Part shown: positions 1 to 8,409 of the stretch, piece by piece
How positions within the stretch are numbered: position 1 is the first letter of the stretch
How the letters are laid out: each line of letters opens with the position of its first letter
DNA from: Haladaptatus sp. DYF46
GTDB taxonomy: Archaea; Halobacteriota; Halobacteria; Halobacteriales; Haladaptataceae
Assembly (NCBI RefSeq): GCF_021083305.1
Contig: NZ_JAJFAY010000012.1
Location: forward strand, 1-64,000
Direction: 5' to 3'
DNA length: 64,000 bases
Notes under the pieces: model-generated
What the model was told of the DNA's origin: nothing
What the model saw: the letters and a program-made list of their open reading frames with translations, nothing else
Databases searched by the model: none
Position numbers and translations under genes: made by a program

Positions 1-93
1 CCACGAGACGAACAAACCGCAAGAAAGGAGATGGTCCACGAGGGGAGACGGCAATTGGATAGAAACACGACAATAACGGGATGAAAACGTGAT

Positions 94-171
94 AACACCC
101 GGGTGAGACTGCAACAACACCCGAACGGGATTTCACAACACCCGAGTGGAGACTGCAACAACACCCGAACG
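94..171 (+). repeat. Short direct repeat array in origin
   Basis: The octamer AACACCCG recurs at 94-101, 116-123, 137-144 and 160-167, a spacing of 21-23 bp or about two helical turns. Within it the 21-mer beginning GACTGCAACAACACC is present at 107-127 and again at 151-171. The regular helical phasing suggests a protein-binding array on one face of the DNA at the edge of the origin. Confidence 0.7.
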
Positions 172-207
172 AGAACTACACCGACCTATTCGAAACGGTG
201 GAGACAC

Positions 208-227
208 ACCACGTTTCCAGTGAAACC
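208..227 (-). repeat. ORB-like element 1 (inverted)
   Basis: Reverse complement of the element found at 431 and 631. It contains ACGTTTCCAGTGAAA followed by a G-rich tail (CGGATCGGGG) as in haloarchaeal origin recognition boxes. Its orientation is opposite to the two copies on the other side of the AT-rich stretch. Confidence 0.75.
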
Positions 228-430
228 GGATCGGGGAAGTAATCCACCTCGGTTTCAGGTGAACCAACCCGTGATACATCATGGGTTACAAATTGTGATT
301 AGCTTAATGGACTTTAACGCTTTGTTAGTATATGTATTTTTCTATCCAGTCCCCGCTAGTGGCAATCTGATGCCATTTGTTCCCGGCAATATTCACCTGT
401 TGGTTCACCACCCACCCACCCTTTCCCCCC

Positions 431-458
431 ATTTCACTGGAAACGTGGTGTGTGTCTC
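431..458 (+). repeat. ORB-like element 2
   Basis: Contains TTTCACTGGAAACGTGGTGT, identical over 20 bases to the element directly before orc1 at 631-650, and inverted relative to 208-227. Likely Orc1/Cdc6 binding site. Confidence 0.75.
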
Positions 459-630
459 CAATCATTCTCCCGACACAACGGGCACGTCATTGGTGGCGGT
501 ATCTCCCGCGAAGATGCCCGAACGACCACTACTCGGGTGTACCATCGTGGGGCGACCACTGTCAGGACGATATACAGAGCTCTCCTTTCCGTTTATTGCT
601 CGGTTGTTTCACGCCCGGAACAGTAAAGGG

Positions 631-650
631 ATTTCACTGGAAACGTGGTG
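631..650 (+). repeat. ORB-like element 3, abutting orc1 start
   Basis: Same 20-base core as at 431-450. It ends 3 bases before the chosen ATG of orc1, so occupancy could block orc1 expression. Autoregulation is inference. Confidence 0.7.
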
Positions 651-653
651 TCC

Positions 654-1853
654 ATGAGCGACGCCGACTCGGACGAACTCTTCTCTCGGGAGGACCTCAT
701 CTTCGCGAAAAAGGAACTCCTCGAAATCAATCATCTTCCGACTCACGGTCGAATCGTCGGCCGGGACGACGAAATTTCGGCTCTCGCAAACGCGCTGAAT
801 CCCGCACTGTTCAACCAGTCACCGAGCAACGTCCTCCTGTACGGGAAAACGGGGACCGGAAAGTCACTCTGTGCGAAACACGTCTCCCGTCGCCTCGTCG
901 ACGAAGCCGACGAGGAGGGTGTCACCGTCGGAGTCGCTTACGTGGACTGTGCACAGGACAGCACCGAAACGCAGGCAGTCCAGACGATTGCGAGTACGAC
1001 GAACACGTCGGAGACGGACATCTCGATTCCTGACAAGGGTATCTCTACCTCCACGTATTATAAGCGTCTCTGGAAAATTCTCGATGCGTTGTACGACGTG
1101 GTCGTCATCATCCTCGACGAGATCGACAAACTGGAAAACGACGATATCCTGATGCAACTCTCGCGTGCAGGGGAGGCGGGAAAGCTTCGACACTGCAAGC
1201 TCGGCGTCATCGGCATCAGTAACAAGATCAAATATAAAGACCGGATGGACGAGCGAGTCAAGTCGAGTCTCTGTGAACGCGAGTTCGTCTTTCCGCCGTA
1301 CGACGCCAACCAGCTTCGAGCCATCATGGAGGCCCGTAGCGACGCGTTCAAACAGGGTGTCTTGGAACCCGGAACGATTCCGCTTGCCGCCGCACAGGCC
1401 GCACAGGAACACGGTGACGCCCGCAAGGCTATCGACATCCTCCGATACGCGGGCGAACTCGCACAGGCGGAGAACGCGGAGCGAGTTCGGGAAGAGTACG
1501 TAAAGAAGGCCCGCGAACGCGCGGAAAACGACCGTTTTCGCGAACTCATTCGCGGCGCGACACCACACTCGAAATACGCGCTGCAAGCGCTCGCGATCCT
1601 TTCGTTGGATAATCCCGATGTGGACGCCTTTCGCACGAGTCTGGTGTACGAAGTGTACGAACAGGTCTGTCGGCAGATGGATAGCGACCCGCTTTCGACC
1701 CGCCGCGTTCGGGATTTGCTCCGTGAACAGGCGTTCCTCGACGTGATCGAACAAGCCCGTCAGAGCGGGGGGAGCGCAGAAGGGAGCTACACCGAGCATC
1801 GACTCCTCGAAGATCCACAGGTCGTGAAAAAAGTGCTCGTCACCGAGGAGTAA
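654..1853 (+). CDS. orc1: Orc1/Cdc6 replication initiator
   Basis: Origin-binding AAA+ ATPase that recognises ORB elements and loads the MCM helicase. The 399-residue product has Walker A GKTGTGKS at residues 64-71, Walker B IILDEID near 152-158, sensor 1 GVIGISN near 184-190, and a C-terminal winged-helix DNA-binding region from about residue 310 with RRVRDLL. Length is normal for haloarchaeal Orc1. GTG codons at 645 and 648 are in frame, but ATG 654 follows the ORB directly and gives the usual MSD-type N-terminus, so I chose it. It lies next to the ORB array, as active initiators do, and is intact, in contrast to the broken homologue at 26-27 kb. Paralogue type (which Orc clade) cannot be decided here. 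Confidence 0.95.
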   Translation: MSDADSDELFSREDLIFAKKELLEINHLPTHGRIVGRDDEISALANALNPALFNQSPSNVLLYGKTGTGKSLCAKHVSRRLVDEADEEGVTVGVAYVDCAQDSTETQAVQTIASTTNTSETDISIPDKGISTSTYYKRLWKILDALYDVVVIILDEIDKLENDDILMQLSRAGEAGKLRHCKLGVIGISNKIKYKDRMDERVKSSLCEREFVFPPYDANQLRAIMEARSDAFKQGVLEPGTIPLAAAQAAQEHGDARKAIDILRYAGELAQAENAERVREEYVKKARERAENDRFRELIRGATPHSKYALQALAILSLDNPDVDAFRTSLVYEVYEQVCRQMDSDPLSTRRVRDLLREQAFLDVIEQARQSGGSAEGSYTEHRLLEDPQVVKKVLVTEE

Positions 1854-1925
1854 ACGGTTTGGTCGTTGAGAAGTATACAGCTTCGTCGTCGAAGGAGGAC
1901 GGTCGAGGGCAATGGAGACCAGCGC

Positions 1926-1980
1926 GGCAGGGATTTTAGTGAGGCAGGAATTTTAGCGAGACAGAGTTTCCGGTGAACTG
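1926..1980 (+). repeat. 17-bp tandem repeat plus ORB-like half element downstream of orc1
   Basis: GGCAGGGATTTTAGTGA (1926-1942) is followed at once by GGCAGGAATTTTAGCGA (1943-1959), a two-copy 17-bp tandem repeat with two mismatches. It is followed by GTTTCCGGTGAAC at 1966-1978, which matches the inverted ORB core GTTTCCAGTGAAA with two mismatches. An initiator box downstream of orc1 is plausible. Confidence 0.5.
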
Positions 1981-1987
1981 GATGCGA

Positions 1988-2230
1988 TCAGCTACTACCC
2001 CATCGTTCTCGGCATCGTTCGTCACAGAAGGCACGTATCCGAAATCCACTCCCATCGTCGTCAGCAATTACGGGGTGCCATCGGTGGGTTTCGACCCGCG
2101 AACCACAGCAGGAACACGTTTCGACGTTCGTCCTCGTTTCGCTTGGATTCGCCGTTCTCGTCCCCTTTGATACCAGACATCCTTGTCCGTCGTTTCCGTT
2201 CATCGCTCTCTTCTCGTATATCACACACAT
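1988..2230 (-). CDS. Small zinc-finger protein (DUF7576-like)
   Basis: An 80-residue protein whose second half carries two cysteine pairs, CSCCG and FCDERCRERW, with a conserved WHPV segment between them, as in small haloarchaeal zinc-ribbon proteins of the DUF7576 type. Function unknown; such proteins are thought to bind zinc and possibly nucleic acid or protein. A TATA-like ATTATATATT lies at about 2239-2248, only 10-20 bases before the first ATG. A leaderless message would therefore favour the internal ATG at 2203 (MNGNDGQG) as the real start. Convergent with orc1. Confidence 0.65.
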   Translation of the reverse strand: MCVIYEKRAMNGNDGQGCLVSKGTRTANPSETRTNVETCSCCGSRVETHRWHPVIADDDGSGFRIRAFCDERCRERWGSS

Positions 2231-2555
2231 CCATTCTAATATATAATTTTCTCTTCATTTTGTATCGTGTCTACGTTGGTTGAAAATTCTGAAAATAATC
2301 AGTATTCGATCATATCCTGCCGTTTTTTATCTCGGTTTCGTCGCTTGCGTTCGTGATAGAGCGTGGCCTCTGTCCGGAGAAGCGTAATTACGAATGCCGA
2401 GACCGTCTCGACGAAACCGACTCGGCGAAGTTGAACCGCCGAAATCGACCCCTCAAAGCTAACCTCTCAAAGTCGACCCCTCAAAGCTAACCCATCGAGA
2501 TCGGACCGACCACCATTACTTCGATATCAACCGAGACCTCGAAACGGGCTGATTT
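2231..2555. other. Gene-free stretch with short direct repeat
   Basis: Holds the promoter of the zinc-finger gene and, near the 3' end of the next minus-strand gene, the 20-mer TCGACCCCTCAAAGCTAACC twice (2445-2464 and 2473-2492) with related partial units between. No ORF or RNA gene is convincing here. Confidence 0.5.
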
Positions 2556-3122
2556 CTACGTATCGATGTCGGTTCCCGATTCCGAATCCAGTCCTAAATC
2601 GGGTTGAATGAATTCCGTGACGTACACGGGTATCGAGTCGCTACTCCGTGCCCGGCGAACGACCAACTGGAACGTCAGCACCCCAAGGACGATGAGTGCG
2701 AGATTCGCCGACTGGTTGTTCGCGTAAACGAGGTCGAACGTATGTGGCGTATCGAGCAGCGGATATAGCGGTTTGATACCCATCGGCGTGATGACGTCTC
2801 CTGCGAGATGACAACAGATGCCGCCGAACCCCGTAACGAACCCGTACAGCGCTTCTTCGCGTTTACCATCCAATGCGAGTGGCTTGAGCCAGTATGCGAG
2901 GAGGGCGAGAACTCCTCCGGCAAGGAGCGCCGCCCAAAACGTATGGGTGATTCCTCTGTGTCCGAACTGTGCGATGTGAAGGTCGATGTCGGGAGCCATT
3001 CCCATCGGAAGCGCTGTTACAACTACTATTTTTGCCGCCCGTGTCTCTTCCCGCGTGACGAGGCCGAAAACGACGAATCCGAACACGGCCAGTACGATTC
3101 CGAAGTGACCGATCGGATTCAT
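2556..3122 (-). CDS. DUF457/YdjM-family membrane-bound metal-dependent hydrolase
   Basis: 188-residue integral membrane protein with about four or five hydrophobic segments. The family signature is visible: PDIDLHI near residue 45 and the HRGITHTF motif near 55-62, with a further ICCHLAGDVITPMG segment that supplies the usual His/Asp ligands. Members are predicted membrane metal-dependent hydrolases of uncertain substrate. The start ATG at 3122 gives MNPIGHFG, a typical family N-terminus. No operon partner on the same strand. Confidence 0.8.
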   Translation of the reverse strand: MNPIGHFGIVLAVFGFVVFGLVTREETRAAKIVVVTALPMGMAPDIDLHIAQFGHRGITHTFWAALLAGGVLALLAYWLKPLALDGKREEALYGFVTGFGGICCHLAGDVITPMGIKPLYPLLDTPHTFDLVYANNQSANLALIVLGVLTFQLVVRRARSSDSIPVYVTEFIQPDLGLDSESGTDIDT

Positions 3123-3485
3123 GGGGTCACCGACTGCTTGACATCCTCTGCCATTATCAAACCGTCCTACGTAACATTCCTCCCAAAACGTACTGCTTCA
3201 ACCGTGTAGACTTTAAGTTCCAATGGAGATGGTCTCTTTATCTAACTTATTGGTGTTTCCCGGCTACATTGTCGTATTCGACTATAATGACGCCGTTCTA
3301 TCACTAACTCTTCCCTCCTATAGCTAGTCCAACCGCTCTTTCGAATCCGACGTGCTGGCCGTCGCACGTCCGATCTCGGTCCCTCAGTAGCTTCTCTCAG
3401 TCACTCGATGGTTTCCCTCAGTCACTCGATGATTTCCCTCAGTCACTCAGTAGTCTCCCAGTCATTCGGTGGTCTCTCAGTCACG
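3123..3485. other. Intergenic stretch ending in tandem repeats
   Basis: About 360 bases without a gene. The left part is the promoter side of the DUF457 gene. The right part (3394-3485) is a degenerate tandem repeat. Nothing else is recognised. Confidence 0.5.
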
Positions 3486-3490
3486 TTAGT
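3394..3490 (+). repeat. Degenerate tandem repeat, unit about 21 bp, about five copies
   Basis: Units of the form CTCAGTCACTCGATGGTTTC occur at about 3396, 3417, 3438, 3459 and 3476. The first two or three are nearly perfect and the last ones decay into the stop-codon region of the HTH-10 gene (its final codons overlap the last unit). The array lies directly 3' of that gene. Confidence 0.75.
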
Positions 3491-4247
3491 GGTCTTTTTT
3501 GGTCACGGCCAGCGCACTTCCGATGAGTTGTTCCGTATCCCTGCGGAGTCGCTGTGAGATCGCGGACGTCGAGATATCGAGTTCGTGTGCGAGTTCGTTC
3601 TGCGAGATTCGACGCGGAATCTCGTAGTATCCACACTCGAACGCCATCCGAAGCAGTTGCTTTTGCTTCTCGGTCAACCCGACGACGTCGGTTTCTTTGT
3701 GATCCGTCGCGTTACCCAACTGGTTGACGCGGAACGTTACGTCGTTTTCCAAGCAGTATTCCCGGAACGAGACGAGCGCTTGTCGGGTCGGTATCTGCAT
3801 TCTCACGACCCAGCCGCCATCACCGCTTTCCACGTCGAGTATTCGCGCGTCGAGTTCAGGGCATCGCGGCGCGATGAGTTCGACGGTGGAAACTGGTTCG
3901 AGGCGATATACACGGCGACCTTCGTACGTTTCAACCAGCACCGGTTCGGCAACCGTGTAGTCCTGCTGTAACTCACGTTCGAACGTCTCGAAATCCTCGC
4001 CCCGAACCGAGATGAAGAGATGTTTGGGGGTTGTTCCAGTCAAATGCTCGGTTTCGATGGTAACGTCGGAGACGGCTTTGATCGTGGGAGAAAGAAGTAG
4101 GTCAGGGCCCGAGAGAGAGACTTCGGCGACGATATCGTACAGTTTTTGTTCTATACCCGCTTTTTCGCTGCTCGCTACCGTCGGTGTCGATTTCGTCAGG
4201 TTACCAGAGTGTAGCTGATTAGTGACATTATTGGATTCTCCACTCAT
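3486..4247 (-). CDS. HTH-10 (Bat-type) transcriptional regulator
   Basis: 253 residues. The C-terminal 60 residues (LTEKQKQLLRMAFECGYYE... NELAHELDISTSAISQRLRR) are the HTH_10 domain of bacterio-opsin-activator-like regulators. The preceding 150 residues form the usual BAT-like N-terminal domain with RVYRLEP and an amphipathic sensor-like region; no membrane segment. It has paralogues in this window at 16317 and 18618, and the domain also closes the 678-residue protein at 4347. A perfect 12-bp palindrome lies just upstream of its TATA-like box, so autoregulation is possible. Target genes unknown. Confidence 0.85.
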   Translation of the reverse strand: MSGESNNVTNQLHSGNLTKSTPTVASSEKAGIEQKLYDIVAEVSLSGPDLLLSPTIKAVSDVTIETEHLTGTTPKHLFISVRGEDFETFERELQQDYTVAEPVLVETYEGRRVYRLEPVSTVELIAPRCPELDARILDVESGDGGWVVRMQIPTRQALVSFREYCLENDVTFRVNQLGNATDHKETDVVGLTEKQKQLLRMAFECGYYEIPRRISQNELAHELDISTSAISQRLRRDTEQLIGSALAVTKKDH

Positions 4248-4252
4248 CTCTA

Positions 4253-4275
4253 TTGTATATAATTGTCGGCCGACA
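4253..4275 (-). promoter_or_regulatory. TATA-like box and adjacent 12-bp palindrome of the HTH-10 gene
   Basis: TGTCGGCCGACA at 4264-4275 is a perfect palindrome. It directly precedes a TATA-like TTATATA (minus strand, about 4253-4261), itself just before the ATG at 4247. The position overlaps the TFB-response element, where a bound regulator would act on initiation. Confidence 0.55.
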
Positions 4276-4346
4276 GATGGGTGTTATAGCTATATTTGTA
4301 GCCGATTTTGGTCCGTGCTTCAATATGTATAAATTCTCCTCGAAAT

Positions 4347-6383
4347 TCACCTGTCTTCGAACAGGGCGGTAAGCAAGTTTCGTTCCGATGCACGAAGGTG
4401 ACGGTTAAACGTCGGCTGTGAGACATCGAGCGATTTCGCTATCTCTTGGCCGGTACTTTCCCGCGGCCATTCGAAGAAGCCGCTCCAGTATGCCGTTTCC
4501 AGTGCTTCCGACTGGCGGTCGGTGAGCCGATGTCGCAGCTGCGCTCGAAAGTCCTGTTCGGTCTGTACCGGTCGGTTCCGTTTCCGACGAGCGATGAGTT
4601 CCGTGTTACTGTAGCGGTTTTGGAACGTTTCGACGAACCGTCGAACGTCGGCCGTCTGTGGGAGTTCGACCGTAAGTCTCGCTTCCGAACCCTCCGCGGT
4701 CGCCGCTTTCGGAACCGCACCGTGATCGAGTAGTAGCGAAATCACGTTCGCCCCCGTCATGGTGCATTCGAACAAATCCTTCTCGTCGTCGCCGGTGACG
4801 TGTCTGATGTCGTTGACGACGAGCGATTGATCCGAGAACGCGGCCACCGACTCCGGCGTGGTTCCTTCCGTGGTAAAGAACAACCGAAGTGTGTCATCGG
4901 TCTCTCGAATGACACTCTCGAACTCGAACCGACAGTCGGCCGTCTCGACGAACTTGATGAGCGTAAACTGCGGATCTCGGACCTGAAACTCCAGTTCGAC
5001 CGCGCTGTCGCTGACGAGCGCCTTTTTGCTTTCGACGGCGTTGATGGCGTAGGCGGTCCCCCTTCCGATGCTTTCGAGTAGTGCCTGCTCATCGTCGTTG
5101 AACACGTCCGGGTCGCCAGCATAGACGGTAAGGACTCCGTAGATACTCCCGCCGTAGATGAGCGGAACGCTGACCGCCGCTCGATAGCCTCGTTTGAGGG
5201 CCTCCTGCCGCCACGCTTCGTACGGGGGGTCGCCAAGCAGGTCGTCGTCGATGGTCGTCTCCCTCTTTCGAACGGACCGCCACGCCGTCGTTTGGTCCGT
5301 TTCGTCGCTCGTCTCCGAGAGTTCGTCGAGAAACGCCTGTTCGTCGCCGACCCACGTCCGACCCGAGAGTTGGTCGGTCGTCGCGTCGTACTCGCCTATC
5401 CACGCGAATTGGTACGGGGCCGCGTTCGTCAACCGCTTGCAGACGGCGTGTTCGATGTCGCCCCGAGTGTCCGCCTCGGCGAGCGCACCGAAAACGTCCT
5501 GAAGGACCGTTTCCCGGCGGTGGGTGTGTTCGAGTGCCGTTTCCGTCTCCGACAGTGCCGCCTCCTGCGTTGACAGTTCCCATTCCCGGTCGAGGCGGGC
5601 AAACGCCGTTTCGGCGTTCGAAACAAGCATTTCCACCAGCGTTTCCCTCCTGTCGGCGTCTTCCGTTTCGATTTCGTTCTCTTCGTCGATGACTATCAGG
5701 ACCCCGTGCCGTCCGAGCGGGAAAGCAGTATGACGTGTGACCTTGTTGTCTCCATTCCCCTTGCTGGTTCGCTTTTCGGCGTCGAGGAACGCCTTCCAGC
5801 CCAGTCCGCCGTCGGCGTCGAACAGTCGTTCGTCGGGTTCGGCGACGCCTTCCCACGCAACCGACCGAAGCGCCCCTTCTTCGCTGTCGTATCGGGCGAC
5901 GATTGCGGACGAGTAATCGAGGTCGGTGTGGACGGCGGCGACGATCGTTTCAGCGATTCGGTCCTCCGTTTCGGCGTCCGTTAGTCGCTTCATCGAGTCC
6001 TGAACCGCCGAGAGTCGCTCGTTCCGGCGTCTTTGACTTCCGAGTCGATTTATCCGTTGTGACAGTACCCTTTCTCCTTCGACCGTCGGTATCCACTCCG
6101 CGAGATTCCTGTCGAGAACGTCTTGAACGACACGGTCAACCGTATTGGAGATGACGAGACGGGGAAGGGACGGACACGACTGTTGTACGTCCTCGAAAAG
6201 AGTGACAACGTCCGCATCTATCCCCTCAACCGTACATACGACACAATCTGACATCTCCAGTATTTCGGACCGAACGGGGGTAGTCGCAGTTTCGACGAGG
6301 ACGTTCGACTGCTCTCGAAGCGTCGTTATCACTCCCTCATCGTTGGGCGGGGGAACGAAGAGGACACGAACTGCTTCAATCAT
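4347..6383 (-). CDS. Multidomain Bat-like sensor regulator (GAF-GAF-BAT-HTH-10)
   Basis: 678 residues. In order: an N-terminal receiver-like fold (1-110) without an obvious phospho-acceptor aspartate motif; two GAF-type domains (about 130-280 and 290-460, the second with GYRAAVSVPLIYGGSIYGVLTVYA); a bacterio-opsin-activator (BAT) domain (about 470-610); and HTH_10 (about 620-678, LTDRQSEALETAYWSGFFEWPRE ending in a recognition helix with SQPTFNRHLRA). Soluble, so it probably senses a cytoplasmic ligand, redox or light cue and activates transcription. The start MIEAVRVLFVPPP is well placed. The 10-bp-period element at 6560-6580 lies about 21 bp upstream of a TATA-like ATTTAAG (6534-6540). Confidence 0.85.
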   Translation of the reverse strand: MIEAVRVLFVPPPNDEGVITTLREQSNVLVETATTPVRSEILEMSDCVVCTVEGIDADVVTLFEDVQQSCPSLPRLVISNTVDRVVQDVLDRNLAEWIPTVEGERVLSQRINRLGSQRRRNERLSAVQDSMKRLTDAETEDRIAETIVAAVHTDLDYSSAIVARYDSEEGALRSVAWEGVAEPDERLFDADGGLGWKAFLDAEKRTSKGNGDNKVTRHTAFPLGRHGVLIVIDEENEIETEDADRRETLVEMLVSNAETAFARLDREWELSTQEAALSETETALEHTHRRETVLQDVFGALAEADTRGDIEHAVCKRLTNAAPYQFAWIGEYDATTDQLSGRTWVGDEQAFLDELSETSDETDQTTAWRSVRKRETTIDDDLLGDPPYEAWRQEALKRGYRAAVSVPLIYGGSIYGVLTVYAGDPDVFNDDEQALLESIGRGTAYAINAVESKKALVSDSAVELEFQVRDPQFTLIKFVETADCRFEFESVIRETDDTLRLFFTTEGTTPESVAAFSDQSLVVNDIRHVTGDDEKDLFECTMTGANVISLLLDHGAVPKAATAEGSEARLTVELPQTADVRRFVETFQNRYSNTELIARRKRNRPVQTEQDFRAQLRHRLTDRQSEALETAYWSGFFEWPRESTGQEIAKSLDVSQPTFNRHLRASERNLLTALFEDR

Positions 6384-7268
6384 TGTTTTCTTCGGGGGAA
6401 GGGATACCTTGTACGACCAGCGAAATCACCTTATTCTTCCGATTCTGTCCAGTTGTAGGTAATTGGTGGTCGCTAAACTCGTCGTGCTCGGTCGGTTGTC
6501 ACCCTTCTACCGGTAAAATCGTGGCCGTATCGACTTAAATCCAGAAATCTATTCCGAATGGTTTCAATCCGTTTCAAACCGCGTTTATCGACGCTATTCG
6601 GCCTCTCTCCTCGATCCTCCGATAGTATCATCCAAAAATCATTTCCTCGACTCTATCGAACTACTGATCGCTTTTCGGGTCGAACACCGACGCCACCTCC
6701 GGGTATCGTCGTCCTATCGCGGGGGAGTGCGTTCCGATGACCTCTCGCTGTGCGTCGATTGGTTGAGGCCCATTTGTATCACTACTCCATTTGGATTTCA
6801 ACGGAAGTGCGGGAATGCTTTGAACAACGTGCTAATCCACCGCCGCTAAGCAGGGTAGTTGGCGGGGGAAACATGCTCCCACCCAAATCATTTGTTCGGG
6901 AACTGGGTCATCGATTGCTGACCTTGTTCCGATCACAAGCAGTTGCAGATTTTCTTAATGAAGTAGATAATAATATACGGCCCGATCATTATGAATAATA
7001 GCGGACGTCGGGTTATGGGAGTGCGGAGTGCACGCTCGACGTTCGCTTGCGGTGACATAATCGTCAAAGGGGAATGGAGGGAGGGGTGGGGGTCCGGGTG
7101 CGTAATTAAGGGACCATTCGCATGTATGCAAGTCTGCCTGTATAGGTTTTACCTTCTTCGAGAAGTTCTTGACCGGGCGCTGTCCTCGATTCCGAGTTGC
7201 TCATGTGTCTGCCGCTGTTTTATACTCTGCCCGTGAGAACCCCCGCGTGTCCGCTTGAAAGAGTGGAC
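6384..7268. other. Long gene-poor stretch
   Basis: About 880 bases between the Bat-like gene and a small membrane ORF. It contains the Bat-like promoter (6534-6580). An ORF at 6750-6998 encodes a segment resembling a globular protein end (MLPPKSFVRELGHRL...) but I do not recognise it, and it has no visible promoter. It may be a remnant of a mobile-element protein. Nothing else is supported. Confidence 0.4.
6560..6580 (-). promoter_or_regulatory. 10-bp-period direct repeat upstream of Bat-like gene
   Basis: On the minus strand it reads TTTGAAACGG/ATTGAAACCA, two half-sites one helical turn apart, about 21 bp upstream of the TATA-like ATTTAAG at 6540-6534. Same architecture as elements at 13394, 15704, 31575, 34584, 36720 and 62704. 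Confidence 0.55.
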
Positions 7269-7421
7269 ATGAAAACGATGGACGAACGACGTTCCACGGT
7301 CGTCTCGTCCACGCTGATTACCTCGGGAAGTACGATCGTCGCTGGCGGTCACACCGCTGGCTGGCTATTAATCCTTCTCGGAGTAATCTCGTGGACTGTC
7401 GACGGGGATTCGTTGGTGTAG
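7269..7421 (+). CDS. Possible small membrane protein (50 aa)
   Basis: ATG at 7269 opens a 50-residue ORF with one or two hydrophobic segments (STLITSGSTIVAGG and WLLILLGVISW) flanked by charged residues. Third codon positions are GC-rich, unlike the surrounding DNA, which suggests a real small gene. No family recognised. An earlier in-frame start at 7197 exists but encodes an unlikely Cys-rich leader. Confidence 0.45.
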   Translation: MKTMDERRSTVVSSTLITSGSTIVAGGHTAGWLLILLGVISWTVDGDSLV

Positions 7422-7939
7422 GATCCATCCCCGTCGGCACACGTCGCATATTATTTTGTTTTCGCGACGCCGAGCACCCGTGCTCGACAGTAGTGTCTAC
7501 AGTGCCCCGATAAATGAGTCTTTTCCATGGAACGACCCGCGGAACGATTGTATGCCGCGCGCACAGATTGAGACGGCACCCCCGAGTGTGATCCACTTCC
7601 GATTACGAATCTAATCGGAATTGATGGTATTCCTCGGAAAACCGCATGACTGCGGTGACTTTAACTCCAAATAAACTATATGATGCTATATCAATTCCTA
7701 TCGGTGGTTATCATTCCACGGTTCATTCCGTCAATCTCCGAAATATAGTCGGACTTTTTGTGCAAAATCTGATATTTTTCACCAGTCGCTCGTCCCCATA
7801 TCGATGGTCATTCCCGCCGGGTGGCGCCGATTTTCAGAAGAGATACCGTCCGTCCGTCTTCACACGTTGACGACAAGAGCTCCTTGTGGATCGCTATCGC
7901 TGGTATCCGTTGAGTTCTCCGATACGTCTTTTGCAGGAA
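7422..7939. other. Gene-free stretch with inverted repeats
   Basis: Besides the three hairpins (7471-7656), the region is AT-rich at 7660-7790 and holds no convincing ORF. It lies downstream of the UPF0058 gene on the minus strand. Confidence 0.4.
7471..7656. ncRNA. Cluster of three perfect hairpins, candidate noncoding RNA or regulatory region
   Basis: Three perfect inverted repeats occur within 190 bases of otherwise gene-free sequence: CGAGCAC/GTGCTCG (7471-7486, 2-base centre), TTCCGATTA/TAATCGGAA (7597-7620, 6-base loop) and ACCGCA/TGCGGT (7641-7656, 4-base loop). Nothing around them codes convincingly. They could be an RNA, a terminator region or operator sites. I recognise no RNA family. 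Confidence 0.35.
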
Positions 7940-8176
7940 TTAGTCGGCGTGAGGAGCGACGGTTTCCGTTTCCTCGCTCGTCATATTCGTCGTGAGCTCG
8001 TTCGCCAGCTTGAGTACTGCTTCTCGGTGGTCGTTTTTCGAGTGGTGAATAGAAGTCGGCCGCGTATTTTGTTCCTCGTACCCCACGGGGTCATATGTGG
8101 AATCGGTTTGTGCCTCAAACCGTGTTCGTACTTCGGAAAGCAGTCCGTGCAGATGAATGAGCTCTTGTTTTTTCAT
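7940..8176 (-). CDS. UPF0058 family protein
   Basis: 78 residues starting MKKQELIHLHGLLSEV, the unmistakable UPF0058 N-terminus, with the TSIHHSK motif at about residue 40-46. I chose the ATG at 8176 because the family begins exactly here; the longer ORF from 8224 adds an unrelated leader. UPF0058 proteins are small, conserved archaeal proteins of unknown function. A paralogue with the same length and motif lies at 14780-15013, in both cases with a PadR-family gene nearby. Confidence 0.85.
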   Translation of the reverse strand: MKKQELIHLHGLLSEVRTRFEAQTDSTYDPVGYEEQNTRPTSIHHSKNDHREAVLKLANELTTNMTSEETETVAPHAD

Positions 8177-8409
8177 CCCGACGACAACTAACGACCGAAC
8201 CCCTATAGTATTTCCTTGAGACAACCTCGCATACGATGACTCGGGTGAATAGGAGTAGCTTCCAGCTTCCGTTTTTACGGCCCCGATACTGATCGGTGAA
8301 AGGAAAACTCAAGAGCAGTTTCCTTTGCCATCGATGCTAACTGGGACTCGTCGGTCGTCTCGACGCACGGGACGAACCTTGACGAACGCGAGTAACTCTA
8401 TTCGACGGT

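Larger units (their letters stand above)
80..653. other. Chromosomal/replicon replication origin (oriC) upstream of orc1
   Basis: The 650 bases before the orc1 gene contain no convincing gene. They hold a direct repeat array (94-167), three clear ORB-like elements sharing the core TTTCACTGGAAACGTGGTGT (inverted at 208-227, direct at 431-450 and 631-650), a fourth weaker element GGTTTCAGGTGAACC at 251-265, and an AT-rich stretch at about 285-350 that could be the duplex unwinding element. Inverted ORBs flanking an AT-rich stretch next to an Orc1/Cdc6 gene is the known haloarchaeal origin layout. The last ORB abuts the orc1 start, so initiator binding could also repress orc1. Origin activity is inference. 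Confidence 0.85.

Noticed and set aside
103..657. 184-residue ORF across the origin
   Set aside because: Runs through ORB repeats and the AT-rich element, poor codon use, no family resemblance.
6750..6998. 82-residue ORF, possible transposase fragment
   Set aside because: No catalytic motif, terminal inverted repeat or target duplication could be identified.
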